Shown piece by piece: positions 43,064 through 51,484 of a stretch of 64,000 nt of DNA. Source of the DNA: Spirosoma validum (lineage in GTDB: Bacteria; Bacteroidota; Bacteroidia; Cytophagales; Spirosomataceae). Below the pieces are notes generated by a model. It searched no databases. It had not been told where the DNA came from and saw only the letters and a program-made list of their open reading frames with translations. The stretch lies in the NCBI RefSeq assembly GCF_014699035.1, contig NZ_JACXAA010000009.1:186001-250000 (forward strand), given 5' to 3'. The first letter of the stretch is position 1. The number at the start of each line of letters is the position of its first letter. The position numbers and the translations under genes are program-made.

Positions 43064-43879
43064 ATGATGAACGAGCGAATCGAACTGATTAAAAATGGAA
43101 TTGAGCCGTTGCGGGAGGAGATTATAAACCACAAGGTTTATGCCGCGATTCAGACTGTTGAGGATGTACGGGTATTTATGCAGTACCATGTGTTTGCCGT
43201 TTGGGATTTTATGTCGTTACTCAAGGCCCTGCAAACGAATCTGACCTGCACATCGGTCCCCTGGTTCCCGGTAGGATCAGCGGAGACCCGCTATTTGATC
43301 AATGAAATTGTGGCCGGGGAAGAATCGGATGTGGATAAGGGGGGTGTCCGGAAAAGCCACTTTGAGCTATATCTGGATGCGATGCAGCAATGTGGAGCCG
43401 ATACGTTACCCATTGACACCTTTATTGCCGAATTAAAAGAAACCGGCGATTTCGATCGGGCATTTACGCGGTCGGGAACGCCGAAGGCCGCCGAACACTT
43501 TGTTCGTTTCACGTTTGACGTTATTGCGAGAAACCGGGCGCATCTGCAATCGGCGGTGTTTACGTTCGGACGGGAAGATCTGATTCCCGGCATGTTCATG
43601 TCCATCATCGACGACCTGCACACCAAATTTCCGGATAGCCTGTCAATCTTCAAGTACTACCTCGAACGCCACATTGAAGTAGACGGCGATCACCATAGCA
43701 ACCTCGCGCTACAAATGACGGCGAACCTGTGTGGCGACAACGAACAATACTGGCAGGAAGCTGAACAGGCGATTCGTCAGGCCCTGCAAAAGCGCATTGA
43801 TCTCTGGGATGGTGTCTATAACGAGCTAACGGAGAAGCGATTAAATCAGGCATCAGAAGAAATGGTTAATGCGGTTTAG
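43064..43879 (+). CDS. DUF3050 protein (heme-oxygenase-like fold)
   Basis: 271 residues, all helical. Family blocks: VRVFMQYHVFAVWDFMSLLK near the N-terminus, CTSVPWFPVG, RYLINEIVAGEESD, FVRFTFDVIA, GREDLIPGMFMSII and YYLERHIEVDGDHHSNLALQ. The His/Glu residues of these blocks match a di-iron, heme-oxygenase-like bundle; DUF3050 activity is unknown. The start is one of two adjacent ATG codons. It ends 30 bp before the R2 terminator repeat. Confidence 0.88.
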   Translation: MMNERIELIKNGIEPLREEIINHKVYAAIQTVEDVRVFMQYHVFAVWDFMSLLKALQTNLTCTSVPWFPVGSAETRYLINEIVAGEESDVDKGGVRKSHFELYLDAMQQCGADTLPIDTFIAELKETGDFDRAFTRSGTPKAAEHFVRFTFDVIARNRAHLQSAVFTFGREDLIPGMFMSIIDDLHTKFPDSLSIFKYYLERHIEVDGDHHSNLALQMTANLCGDNEQYWQEAEQAIRQALQKRIDLWDGVYNELTEKRLNQASEEMVNAV

Positions 43880-43907
43880 CGTTTAGACTGCCCGTAAACG
43901 GTTGAAA

Positions 43908-43981
43908 ACCGCTTAATCAATCGAGTAGACTGAATCATCCGCTACGCTTATCCTTACGAAGGTAGACGTAGCGTTTTTTTG
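43908..43981 (+). terminator. Terminator repeat R2
   Basis: Starts ACCGCTTAATCAATCGAGTA and continues ACTGAATCATCCGCTACG, as in R1. The hairpin CGCTACG ... CGTAGCG is followed by seven T. It differs from R1 at only about ten positions, some of them in paired stem bases. An AT-rich gene starts 70 bp further on. Confidence 0.75.
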
Positions 43982-44050
43982 TACTAAATGCAAGGAAGCA
44001 CCATTTGCCAAAAGTTGAATATTTTTGAAAAAATAACATGTATTTAGGAT

Positions 44051-44947
44051 ATGACAGCAAAGGAAGCCTTAAGTTATTATGCAGAACTCGCTTTAACTTT
44101 TGATAAGAAATTAGACCGTTCGAAGTATGTTTATACGATCCATGATAATGAGAAATTTAGAGAAGCCTTTATGGATAATCCACCTCAACTTCAGAAAGTT
44201 TACTGGCAAGAGATTCTACAGAGGGCTCATTGGGCTGGATTGTCCTCTCTACTAAGAAACCTGAAATGGATTGATGGAGTTAATACGTCAATTAAAGAGA
44301 ATAATTTCCTTTCATTTACAGCGAACTTAAGGTGTTTGATAGAAAGCTGTGGTGATAATTTTCTCTCGTTACGGCCAGTAGCCACAACATTGGCGGATAA
44401 TCATCATAATATTAGCAATTGTCTTAGCGGGCAAATGAAAGAGAAAACTCTTTTTGTTTCTAAAGAATTAGAAGAGATTTTGATTCATTTTGCTTACGCA
44501 AGAAAAATAAGTAAAGAGGAAAAAGAAATCTCAGGGAAATTTCCAAAATATCAAAATGCGAAACCGGCAGCCGAATATTTAAAACAATTAGACAATAAAG
44601 TGGATAATGGTCCGATTAGTGAGCTTTATTCCTTTTTATGTCAGTTTTCTCACCCTGCAGCACTTTCAATCCATTATTTGTTTGAGCAAACAGATATGGA
44701 TGATTCATATGAATTTACATATTTAGATAACCCAGATGTAAAATATATTAATATGATTTTAGAATCTTATAATGACGAAATTATGAACTCTATCATGTTT
44801 GGATTCAATACAAGTCTTTTGACACTTAAAACCTTAAATCTGTTTGATTACGTATTGACAAAGACACCGATAGTGGACATGATTGATTTAAGCGAGTTAA
44901 AAACATGGAAGACTATAACTGACAAATTTAAAATGAAGACCAAATGA
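44051..44947 (+). CDS. Unknown AT-rich helical protein
   Basis: 298 residues, AT-rich unlike both neighbours. Predicted to be almost all helix: KEALSYYAELALTFDKKLDR, FTANLRCLIESCGDNFLSL, EELEEILIHFAYARKI-type segments and ISELYSFLCQFSHPAALSIH. The Arg/Glu-x3-Cys helix plus a later FSHP motif recalls DUF5677- or HEPN-like proteins, many of which are toxins or phage-defence parts, but the HEPN R-x4-6-H motif is not clear. It starts 70 bp after repeat R2 and is followed by an ordinary sugar isomerase gene. Function unknown; transfer is likely from composition. Confidence 0.55.
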   Translation: MTAKEALSYYAELALTFDKKLDRSKYVYTIHDNEKFREAFMDNPPQLQKVYWQEILQRAHWAGLSSLLRNLKWIDGVNTSIKENNFLSFTANLRCLIESCGDNFLSLRPVATTLADNHHNISNCLSGQMKEKTLFVSKELEEILIHFAYARKISKEEKEISGKFPKYQNAKPAAEYLKQLDNKVDNGPISELYSFLCQFSHPAALSIHYLFEQTDMDDSYEFTYLDNPDVKYINMILESYNDEIMNSIMFGFNTSLLTLKTLNLFDYVLTKTPIVDMIDLSELKTWKTITDKFKMKTK

Positions 44948-45130
44948 TGAAAATAAAAGAGAAAGATAGTTTTTAATTAAGAATAGGATAGAATACATTA
45001 ACATGATTAGAGGAGTTTTATAACGGAATAGATATGCTATGTATCAACTCTATAGTACCGAAATTAAACTTTATCTAAATGACAACCTAACCCCTAAACC
45101 ACATTCATTCAACCACTACTCCCAAAGCCC

Positions 45131-46012
45131 ATGTCTGGTATCGATAGAAAAACCTTTTTGAAAGAAATGTCCCTGCTGGCGGGTGCTACGCTTGTTTCGG
45201 GAACGAGCTGGGCTTCTGAATCGGTGGGAGATAAATCAGCCATCAAGCTGGGGTTTGTTACGTATCTATGGGGGAAAGACTGGGACTTGTCAACGCTGAT
45301 CAAAAACTGTGCGGATGCGCGAATCCTGGGCGTAGAGTTGCGTGTAGAACACGCCCACGGCGTAATGCCCGAACTGAACGCAGCCCAACGGCAGGACGTC
45401 AAAAAGAGATTTGCCGACAGTCCGGTTAAGCTCGTTGGATTGGGCACAAATCAGCAGTTCGATTACGTAGATCAGGCGCAAGTAAAAGCCTCCATCGAAC
45501 GGGCCAAAGAGTTCATCCGGTTGAGCGCGGACGTGGGCGGAACGGGTGTAAAAGTGAAACCCAACGCCCTGCATAAAGAGGTGCCTGTCGAGAAAACAAT
45601 CACCCAAATCGGCGAATCCCTGAACGAGCTGGCTCGCTACGGTGCTGAGTTGGGGCAGCAAATCCGGCTGGAAGTACACGGCGAAGAAACACAGGAATTA
45701 CCCATGACCAAACGGATTATGGACGTAGCGAACCATCCAAATGCCACCATCTGCTGGAATTGCAACCCGCAGGATCTGAACGGCAAAGGCTTCGAATCCA
45801 ACTTCAACCTGGTCAAAGATCGATTCGGCGCTACGTGCCATGTCCGCGAACTGGACCGGACCGATTATCCCTATCAGTCGCTGCTGAATAATCTGGTCAA
45901 AATGAATTACAACGGTTGGGTACTCCTCGAATGCCATACCAATCCGACCGATAAACTGAAGTCGATGAAGGAACAGCGGACGGTGTTCGATCAGATGATT
46001 GCCAAAGCGTAA
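45131..46012 (+). CDS. Sugar phosphate isomerase/epimerase-like protein (exported)
   Basis: 293 residues. An N-terminal signal-like segment (DRKTFLKEMSLLAGATLVSG) precedes an AP-endonuclease/xylose-isomerase-type TIM barrel: IKLGFVTYLWGKDWDLSTLI, ILGVELRVEHAHG, GGTGVKVKPNALHKEVPVE, LEVHGEETQEL, ICWNCNPQDL and YNGWVLLECHTNP. Metal ligands are probably among E, H and D in these blocks. The substrate is unknown. It is followed by repeat R3. Confidence 0.85.
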   Translation: MSGIDRKTFLKEMSLLAGATLVSGTSWASESVGDKSAIKLGFVTYLWGKDWDLSTLIKNCADARILGVELRVEHAHGVMPELNAAQRQDVKKRFADSPVKLVGLGTNQQFDYVDQAQVKASIERAKEFIRLSADVGGTGVKVKPNALHKEVPVEKTITQIGESLNELARYGAELGQQIRLEVHGEETQELPMTKRIMDVANHPNATICWNCNPQDLNGKGFESNFNLVKDRFGATCHVRELDRTDYPYQSLLNNLVKMNYNGWVLLECHTNPTDKLKSMKEQRTVFDQMIAKA

Positions 46013-46046
46013 AAGCTATCGGTGATACGCTTGATAACGATTACGT

Positions 46047-46132
46047 GCCGCTTAGTCAATTGACTCTTGGTGAGGTGTTTATTTTCTTTCGCTGCGTTTA
46101 TCTTTACGAAGGTAGGTGCCGCGAATTTTTTA
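46047..46132 (+). terminator. Terminator repeat R3 (diverged)
   Basis: Opens GCCGCTTAGTCAATTGA and ends in GCTGCGTTTATCTTTACGAA, GGTAGGTGCCGCGAATTTTTTA, with the same inner hairpin as R1/R2 and an outer TTCGC/GCGAA stem. The middle is longer and different. It follows the isomerase stop by 35 bp. Confidence 0.6.
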
Positions 46133-46243
46133 TGGCGATGCGTTCCGCAAAACCTTGTCTGCAATGTTACGTCGGGTTTGCCATTTATGACAGGCAGGGT
46201 GCCTTTACGATTGACATACTACGTCCACTCTTAATCATCCTTT

Positions 46244-47461
46244 ATGCACAAGTCTTTCCATTGGGTCATTTTACTCGGCGTTCAGTTTGCCCTTGCCAGT
46301 TGTTCCGACAATGCCGGAAACAGTTCTGAATCGTCAACGTCTTTGAGCGGGAATTTTCAGGAAGGTAATGACTATCTACTTTTCGAACGGGTTCGGATGA
46401 TCGATAAGGTGGGTTTTACGCAACCGGCCGAAGCCTATAGTCTTTTGCTTCCCAAGGGTTGGACGCACGAAGGAGCGGTGAGCTGGAACAATCCGGGTTC
46501 GTCGTGCGAGGGCACGTTTAGCTGGATGAAAGCCCGGTCGGCCGATGGAAAATACAAGCTGGAAACGTATCCCGATCTGATCTATATCTGGAATTCGAAT
46601 CCGCAATTGATGCAATTCTACCAGACCAATGGGTTTTCGTCGCCCAATTGTGCGCTGAAAGAACCCCTGGATGCTGAACAATATGTAAAACAGGTGTTTG
46701 CTCCACAGGAGTTAGGCAATCCGGAAATTGTCAGGGTGGACGAAAACCCGTTGGTGGTGGAGCAGATGCAGCAATCGAACGAGAAATCGATGAGCGAGCT
46801 ACGGCAATACGGGGCTGGCGATATGCAGTTTCGGCAAACCGCCATCAACGCCCAGGTTCGCTGGCCCGACGGCACTAATGGCTTCATCGTGTTGGGGACA
46901 AACGTACTGGAAACGAATGTGCCGAACACCTACAACGGTACGTCTGATAAAATGTATACCACACAGATAACGAAACGTATCGTGTTCAGATATCCCGAAA
47001 ACGACAAGGAACAGGCTGAACATCAGTTTAGTGTGATAATGAGTAGCATCCGAACGAATCCTTCCTGGAGCGATGCCGTAAATAAATTCTGGAAAGACGC
47101 CCGGCAGCGAAAACAGGTAGCTCACATTGGTCGGATACGACTGATGGACGAGCAGACACGGGCCATGGGCGAGGCCGCGATACGTAAGGGGAATGACCGA
47201 TTACAGGCGATGAATTCGGAGATGAGGAGTTGGGAAGCGCACCAAAATTCGCAGGATCGCATGCACACGAATTTTATCAAAACCATTCGCGAGGTTGAAA
47301 ATTACCAGGACGCAACCGGGAAAGTCGAGTTGACATCAGGCTACAATCATGCCTGGAGTCGAAGCGATGGTAGTAGTTTCATCATGAGCAATAATCCTAA
47401 TTTTGATCCGTCTGCTGTTTTTCAGGATCAGCAGTGGAAAGAAATGAAAAAAGTAGATTGA
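46244..47461 (+). CDS. Lipoprotein of unknown function
   Basis: 405 residues. Signal peptide with lipobox LASC (FHWVILLGVQFALASCSDN). The body has an alternating pattern with many aromatic residues (AYSLLLPKGWTHEGAVSWNN, SYNHAWSRSDGSS-type end GYNHAWSRSDGSSFIMSNNP) and an Arg/Gln/Glu-rich helical stretch near 280-340. The AEAYSLLLPKGW and WSRSDG blocks recur in hypothetical lipoproteins of many phyla. Likely periplasmic and outer-membrane anchored. The DUF4180 gene starts 12 bp later. Confidence 0.75.
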   Translation: MHKSFHWVILLGVQFALASCSDNAGNSSESSTSLSGNFQEGNDYLLFERVRMIDKVGFTQPAEAYSLLLPKGWTHEGAVSWNNPGSSCEGTFSWMKARSADGKYKLETYPDLIYIWNSNPQLMQFYQTNGFSSPNCALKEPLDAEQYVKQVFAPQELGNPEIVRVDENPLVVEQMQQSNEKSMSELRQYGAGDMQFRQTAINAQVRWPDGTNGFIVLGTNVLETNVPNTYNGTSDKMYTTQITKRIVFRYPENDKEQAEHQFSVIMSSIRTNPSWSDAVNKFWKDARQRKQVAHIGRIRLMDEQTRAMGEAAIRKGNDRLQAMNSEMRSWEAHQNSQDRMHTNFIKTIREVENYQDATGKVELTSGYNHAWSRSDGSSFIMSNNPNFDPSAVFQDQQWKEMKKVD

Positions 47462-47472
47462 TTTTTTCGCCA

Positions 47473-47835
47473 ATGAACATTGAAACTCACCAGCTAAGTG
47501 ATGTAAGAGTTGCCGAGGTAATTTCAGATGCCATTGTCATCAAAACGGCGGAAGATGGCCTGGATTTATTAGGTAATTTGTATTACCAGGACTTCGACAG
47601 TATCATCCTTCACGAGAAAAATATTATGCCTGATTTCTTTGATCTGAAGACCGGAATAGCGGGTGAAATCCTTCAGAAGTTTTCAAATTATCGGGTTCGT
47701 CTGGCGATCATTGGTGATTTCGGACAGTACACGAGTAAAAGCATTCGAGAGTTTATGGTTGAAAGTAACAAAGCTGGACACATCAACTTTGTGAATTCAA
47801 CAACGGAAGCCCTGAGTAAACTTTCAAATCGGTAA
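47473..47835 (+). CDS. DUF4180 protein
   Basis: 120 residues from ATG 47473; the frame is open 13 codons upstream but overlaps the lipoprotein. Family pattern: HQLSDVRVAEVISDAIVIKT, DGLDLLGNLYYQDFDSIILH, then FFDLKTGIAGEILQKFSNYR and VRLAIIGDFGQYTSKSIREF. DUF4180 is a small soluble alpha/beta domain of unknown function. It starts 12 bp after the lipoprotein gene, so the two are probably co-transcribed, although no functional link is obvious. Confidence 0.88.
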   Translation: MNIETHQLSDVRVAEVISDAIVIKTAEDGLDLLGNLYYQDFDSIILHEKNIMPDFFDLKTGIAGEILQKFSNYRVRLAIIGDFGQYTSKSIREFMVESNKAGHINFVNSTTEALSKLSNR

Positions 47836-47986
47836 GAGTTGGTCAAATTCAGCCTGTTGGTTCCTACCCAAGAGATTCGACAAAGTTCTAAACCGCTTCG
47901 GCGCCCCGATTTGTCGAAGCTCTCAGCCAATTCATTTTGGCTACAACATCCGGCAATTTGGCTACAGTTCAGGTTTAGCCAGTCAA

Positions 47987-47994
47987 TACCTTTG
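47987..47994 (+). promoter_or_regulatory. Candidate -7 element for the alcohol dehydrogenase gene
   Basis: TACCTTTG matches TAnnTTTG, 26 bp upstream of the ATG at 48020. A TTTG at 47957-47960 could be a -33 element, but the spacing is long. Confidence 0.35.
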
Positions 47995-48019
47995 TGATCA
48001 TACAATTGAAACAGCGATT

Positions 48020-49060
48020 ATGATTCACTCGAAAGGTTATGCTGCCCAAAGTGCTGAAACCGATTTAGCACCCTGGAATTTTGAACGACGGGATATTGGT
48101 CCGCACGACGTATTGATTGACATTGCTTATTGTGGGGTTTGCCACACCGATATTCACCTGACACGTAACGAATGGTTTCCCGGCCTGTTTCCGATGGTGC
48201 CCGGTCATGAAATTGTCGGAATCATTGCGCAAATCGGTAGTCACGTAACGAAATTCAACATCGGTGACCGGGCCGCCGTAGGTGTCATGGTCGACTCGTG
48301 CCGGGAATGCGAAGACTGCAAAAACGGTCAGGAACAATTTTGCAACGTAAGCCCGGTTGTGACCTATAACAATCGGGATCATTACGGTATGCCTGCCTAT
48401 GGTGGTTATGCCAACAACATCGTCCTGAATGAAGATTTTGCGCACCATGTTTCCGAAAAACTAGACTTCGCTGCGGTGGCACCACTGCTCTGTGCGGGTA
48501 TCACGACGTATTCGCCATTACGTAGGTGGAAAGTGGGAGAGGGGCATAAATTGGCGGTCGTTGGTCTGGGTGGCTTAGGTCACATGGCCGTGAAATTTGG
48601 CGTAGCATTTGGTGCTGAGGTAACCGTGCTGAGCACATCGCCGAATAAGGAGGAGGCCGCTAAAAAGCTGGGAGCGCATCATTTTGTGGTCACGAAAGAT
48701 GAGGAGCAGATGAAGTCGGCGCTACGTTCGTTTCACTTTATTATCGATACAGTGGCTGCCAATCATGATCTTAATTCGTACCTCGCTCTTTTAAAAACCA
48801 ATGGCGTTTATATCAACGTCGGTATGCCTGCTGAACCCTGGCAACTTTCGTCCTTTACGCTGGCTACGGGTAATAAAGTCGTGTCGGGTTCGGGAGCAGG
48901 CGGCTTGCCGGAAACCCAGGAAATGCTGGATTTCTGCGCGGAACACAACATCGTGTCTGATATTGAGCTGATTAACATTAAAGACATTCACACGTCGTTC
49001 GACAGGATGTTGAAAGGGGATGTGTTGTATCGTTTTGTGATTGACATGGCAACGTTGTAG
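48020..49060 (+). CDS. Zinc-dependent NAD(P) alcohol dehydrogenase (YahK/AdhC-like)
   Basis: 346 residues of the medium-chain dehydrogenase family. Catalytic zinc: C41 in AYCGVCHTDIH and H63 in VPGHEIVG. Structural zinc: C94, C97, C100 and C108 (CRECEDCKNGQEQFC). Nucleotide-binding motif: VVGLGGLGHMAVKFG. The pattern HYGMPAYGGYANNIV matches the cinnamyl-alcohol-dehydrogenase/YahK branch, which reduces broad aldehydes with NADPH. A long hairpin ends the gene, and an AraC regulator follows on the same strand. Confidence 0.94.
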   Translation: MIHSKGYAAQSAETDLAPWNFERRDIGPHDVLIDIAYCGVCHTDIHLTRNEWFPGLFPMVPGHEIVGIIAQIGSHVTKFNIGDRAAVGVMVDSCRECEDCKNGQEQFCNVSPVVTYNNRDHYGMPAYGGYANNIVLNEDFAHHVSEKLDFAAVAPLLCAGITTYSPLRRWKVGEGHKLAVVGLGGLGHMAVKFGVAFGAEVTVLSTSPNKEEAAKKLGAHHFVVTKDEEQMKSALRSFHFIIDTVAANHDLNSYLALLKTNGVYINVGMPAEPWQLSSFTLATGNKVVSGSGAGGLPETQEMLDFCAEHNIVSDIELINIKDIHTSFDRMLKGDVLYRFVIDMATL

Positions 49061-49147
49061 TTTCTGTCATGCTGACGAAGGAAGCATCTTCGCTAGTAGC
49101 AATCAGTTAAGATACAGAAGATGCTTCCTTCGTCAGCATGACAGAAA
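49061..49147 (+). terminator. 31-bp perfect inverted repeat after the ADH gene
   Basis: Arms 49061-49091 and 49117-49147, containing TGTCATGCTGACGAAGGAAG, all 31 positions paired, loop about 25 nt. This word is known to me as a dispersed intergenic repeat in several Bacteroidota genera. The hairpin starts directly after the stop codon. Confidence 0.75.
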
Positions 49148-49160
49148 ATAATTAGGACGT

Positions 49161-50078
49161 ATGAACAAAGAAACAAAGCCACCGTACATCTTCCATTCTG
49201 TTGCTGAGTTACACAAAGCACTGGGCTTGCCCAAGCCGCTGCATCCATTGGTAAGCCTGAGTAATTATCAGGATATGACGGCGGACACGACGGAGTTGCA
49301 AAAGGGATTAGTGACGAATATGTACAAGATTTCGTACAAGAAACATTATACCGGTAGGGCAAGATATGGCCAGAACTATTACGATTTCAATGAGGGCGGA
49401 CTCTGCTTCGTTTCACCAAATCAGCTGATTTCAGAAGCCGAACCGCGCGGTGATTACGACGGCTTTACGCTCATGATTCACCCTGATTTTCTTCGTCCGT
49501 ATCCGCTGGGAAAAACCATCAAAAACTATGGCTTCTTTTCCTATTCCAGCAACGAAGCGCTGCATCTTTCGGAGAAGGAGAGAGAGACGATCATGGGCGT
49601 GTTCAGGAGCATCGGCGAAGAGCTGTTATTGCCTATTGATCAGTACAGTCAGGATGTGATTGTCTCGCAAATTGAATTATTGCTCAACTACAGTAACCGG
49701 TTTTATAACCGCCAGTTCATTACCCGCAAAGCCGCGAACCACGACCTACTCACAAAACTGGAAGCCTTACTCGCCGACTATTTCGACAACCAGAAAACAC
49801 TGACAGAGGGTTTGCCAACGGTGCAACACATTTCCGATCAGTTGAACGTATCACCCCGTTATTTGAGTGATATGCTACGTTCGCTGACGGGACAAAATAC
49901 TCAGCAACATATCCATAACAAGCTGATTGAAAAGGCAAAAGAGTTATTGAGCACCCACGGCCTGACCACTGCCGAAGTCGCTTACCAACTTGGCTTCGAG
50001 CACCCGCAATCGTTCAACAAAATCTTCAAGCGTAAGACGAACGTATCACCGATTGAGTTTCGGCAGGCGTTTAATTGA
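49161..50078 (+). CDS. AraC-family transcriptional regulator
   Basis: 305 residues. The N-terminal cupin-like sensor has VTNMYKISYKKHYTGRARYG and GGLCFVSPNQLISEAEPRGD. The C-terminal double helix-turn-helix runs from about 215: VQHISDQLNVSPRYLSDMLR and TAEVAYQLGFEHPQSFNKIF with the closing KRKTNVSPIEFRQAF. It lies downstream of the alcohol dehydrogenase gene and could regulate it, as in similar ADH-AraC pairs; this is inference. The effector is unknown. Confidence 0.92.
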   Translation: MNKETKPPYIFHSVAELHKALGLPKPLHPLVSLSNYQDMTADTTELQKGLVTNMYKISYKKHYTGRARYGQNYYDFNEGGLCFVSPNQLISEAEPRGDYDGFTLMIHPDFLRPYPLGKTIKNYGFFSYSSNEALHLSEKERETIMGVFRSIGEELLLPIDQYSQDVIVSQIELLLNYSNRFYNRQFITRKAANHDLLTKLEALLADYFDNQKTLTEGLPTVQHISDQLNVSPRYLSDMLRSLTGQNTQQHIHNKLIEKAKELLSTHGLTTAEVAYQLGFEHPQSFNKIFKRKTNVSPIEFRQAFN

Positions 50079-50125
50079 AGGATTTTAGCTAATTGAGTAG
50101 TATAGGCTACTGTACCTGCTAGCTG

Positions 50126-50656
50126 TCAGGTAGTTTCAAAAGCCAGTAGCTCAGCATAGGGATCGGTGCCAAGTCCGAGTAATTTGCCAAAGGCGGGCTC
50201 GGTCTTATAGCCTTGTCGTTTTAGCGCAATGATTTCCTGTCGAAAGGCTTCTCCGCGTTCGGTAAGCAATTTGTGTTCGATGAGCATATGCCGGTAGCCC
50301 ATCTGTTGTCGGGTGGGAATGTTCTGACCAAAGATTTCAAGCTCAAAGTCATCGATCCTGAACGTAGCTACTACAACGTCGTAATCCGGCGTAGAAGATT
50401 CTCGAATACTAAATCCTTTTTCTTGCTTGAAATTCTCTGCTACGGCGGTATAAAACTGCTGTCGATCAGTCCAGTAACAGATAATGTCGAGGTCACTGGT
50501 GTCAATATCGATGTTGATGGGAATAGTCCCTACCAATAGTGGCGCAAAGGGTTCGAGCTTTTCCAGAATATGATTTTCGGTCAACAGCCGATACGCTTTC
50601 TGTTGCCTGGGATTGCCATCGCTCAGATAGGCGATCGTTTCGAAATTCGTACGCAT
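50126..50656 (-). CDS. DUF4269 nucleotidyltransferase-like protein
   Basis: 176 residues. Opening FETIAYLSDGNPRQQKAYRL, then PLLVGTIPINIDIDTSDLDI with the G-T/G-S and D-x-D arrangement of the nucleotidyltransferase fold, then YDVVVATFRIDDFELEIFGQ with a third acidic site. It ends in QMGYRHMLIEHKLL and LKRQGYKTEPAFGKLLGL. DUF4269 proteins are uncharacterised. Divergent from the tag gene. Confidence 0.85.
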   Translation of the reverse strand: MRTNFETIAYLSDGNPRQQKAYRLLTENHILEKLEPFAPLLVGTIPINIDIDTSDLDIICYWTDRQQFYTAVAENFKQEKGFSIRESSTPDYDVVVATFRIDDFELEIFGQNIPTRQQMGYRHMLIEHKLLTERGEAFRQEIIALKRQGYKTEPAFGKLLGLGTDPYAELLAFETT

Positions 50657-50761
50657 AAAAACTCATTCTGTAAGAGAATCTTATGTAGTCCAATAAACTT
50701 ATAGGGGTTGAATGTGGCTACGGATGTATTCCTTAATTTAGCACGCAAACTAAACCAATTT

Positions 50762-51334
50762 ATGTCCTATTGCCGCGCCATCGATTCCATGCCCGAAGAG
50801 CGTAAAGCCCTACACAAAGCGTATCACGATCAGCTGTATGGCTTTCCTATTCATGACGACAACGAGCTGTTTTGCCGACTGGTTCTGGAAATCAACCAGG
50901 CCGGCCTGAGCTGGGAAACCATCCTGAAAAAAGAAGCTACGTTCCGAAAAGCCTACGATAATTTTGACCTGGAAACCGTAGCCGCCTACACCGACGCTGA
51001 CCGGGAGCGGCTCATGGCAGATCCGGGAATTATTCGTAACCGACTGAAAATTAACGCTGCCATCGAAAATGCGAAAACGATCCTTCGCTTACAGGAAGAA
51101 CATGGCTCGTTTGAAAAATGGCTGGAACTACACCATCCCAAAACAAAGGCCGAGTGGGTGAAGCTGTTCAAAAAAACGTTTCGCTTCACGGGTGGTGAAA
51201 TTGTCAACGAGTTTCTGATGAGTATTGGGTATCTGCCCGGTGCTCACTCCGCCGACTGCGCGATCTATTCGAACGTATTGGAGCATAAACCAAAATGGCT
51301 GAATGAACGCGTAACGGGCGTCGGGCAGGTTTAA
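50762..51334 (+). CDS. tag: DNA-3-methyladenine glycosylase I
   Basis: 190 residues from ATG 50762, which puts the zinc-ligand Cys4 (MSYCRAID) at its usual place; the frame is open 18 codons upstream. Other marks: HDQLYGFPIHDDNELFCRLV, EINQAGLSWETILKKEATFR, IIRNRLKINAAIENAKTILR, and the C-terminal zinc ligands in GAHSADCAIYS. It removes 3-methyladenine from DNA. The stop codon lies inside a small hairpin shared with the alkA terminator region. Confidence 0.94.
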   Translation: MSYCRAIDSMPEERKALHKAYHDQLYGFPIHDDNELFCRLVLEINQAGLSWETILKKEATFRKAYDNFDLETVAAYTDADRERLMADPGIIRNRLKINAAIENAKTILRLQEEHGSFEKWLELHHPKTKAEWVKLFKKTFRFTGGEIVNEFLMSIGYLPGAHSADCAIYSNVLEHKPKWLNERVTGVGQV

Positions 51335-51341
51335 GAACCTA
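51324..51341 (+). repeat. Small hairpin across the tag stop codon
   Basis: GGCAGGTTTAAGAACCTACC; the TAA in the loop is the tag stop. The same GGCAGGTTTAAGAACCT occurs at 27386-27402 beyond alkA. Confidence 0.45.
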
Positions 51342-51484
51342 CCTCATCAAATCAAGGTCTATCTGTGTTTGTTGCTTATTGCTCTGTCGAATTTGTAGGT
51401 CTGTAGGAAAAAATATTGTTTTAACGGGTTATTTTTGGGAGATTAACCCTGGATAAATTCAGAAAGTAAACCTTGCCCTATACT

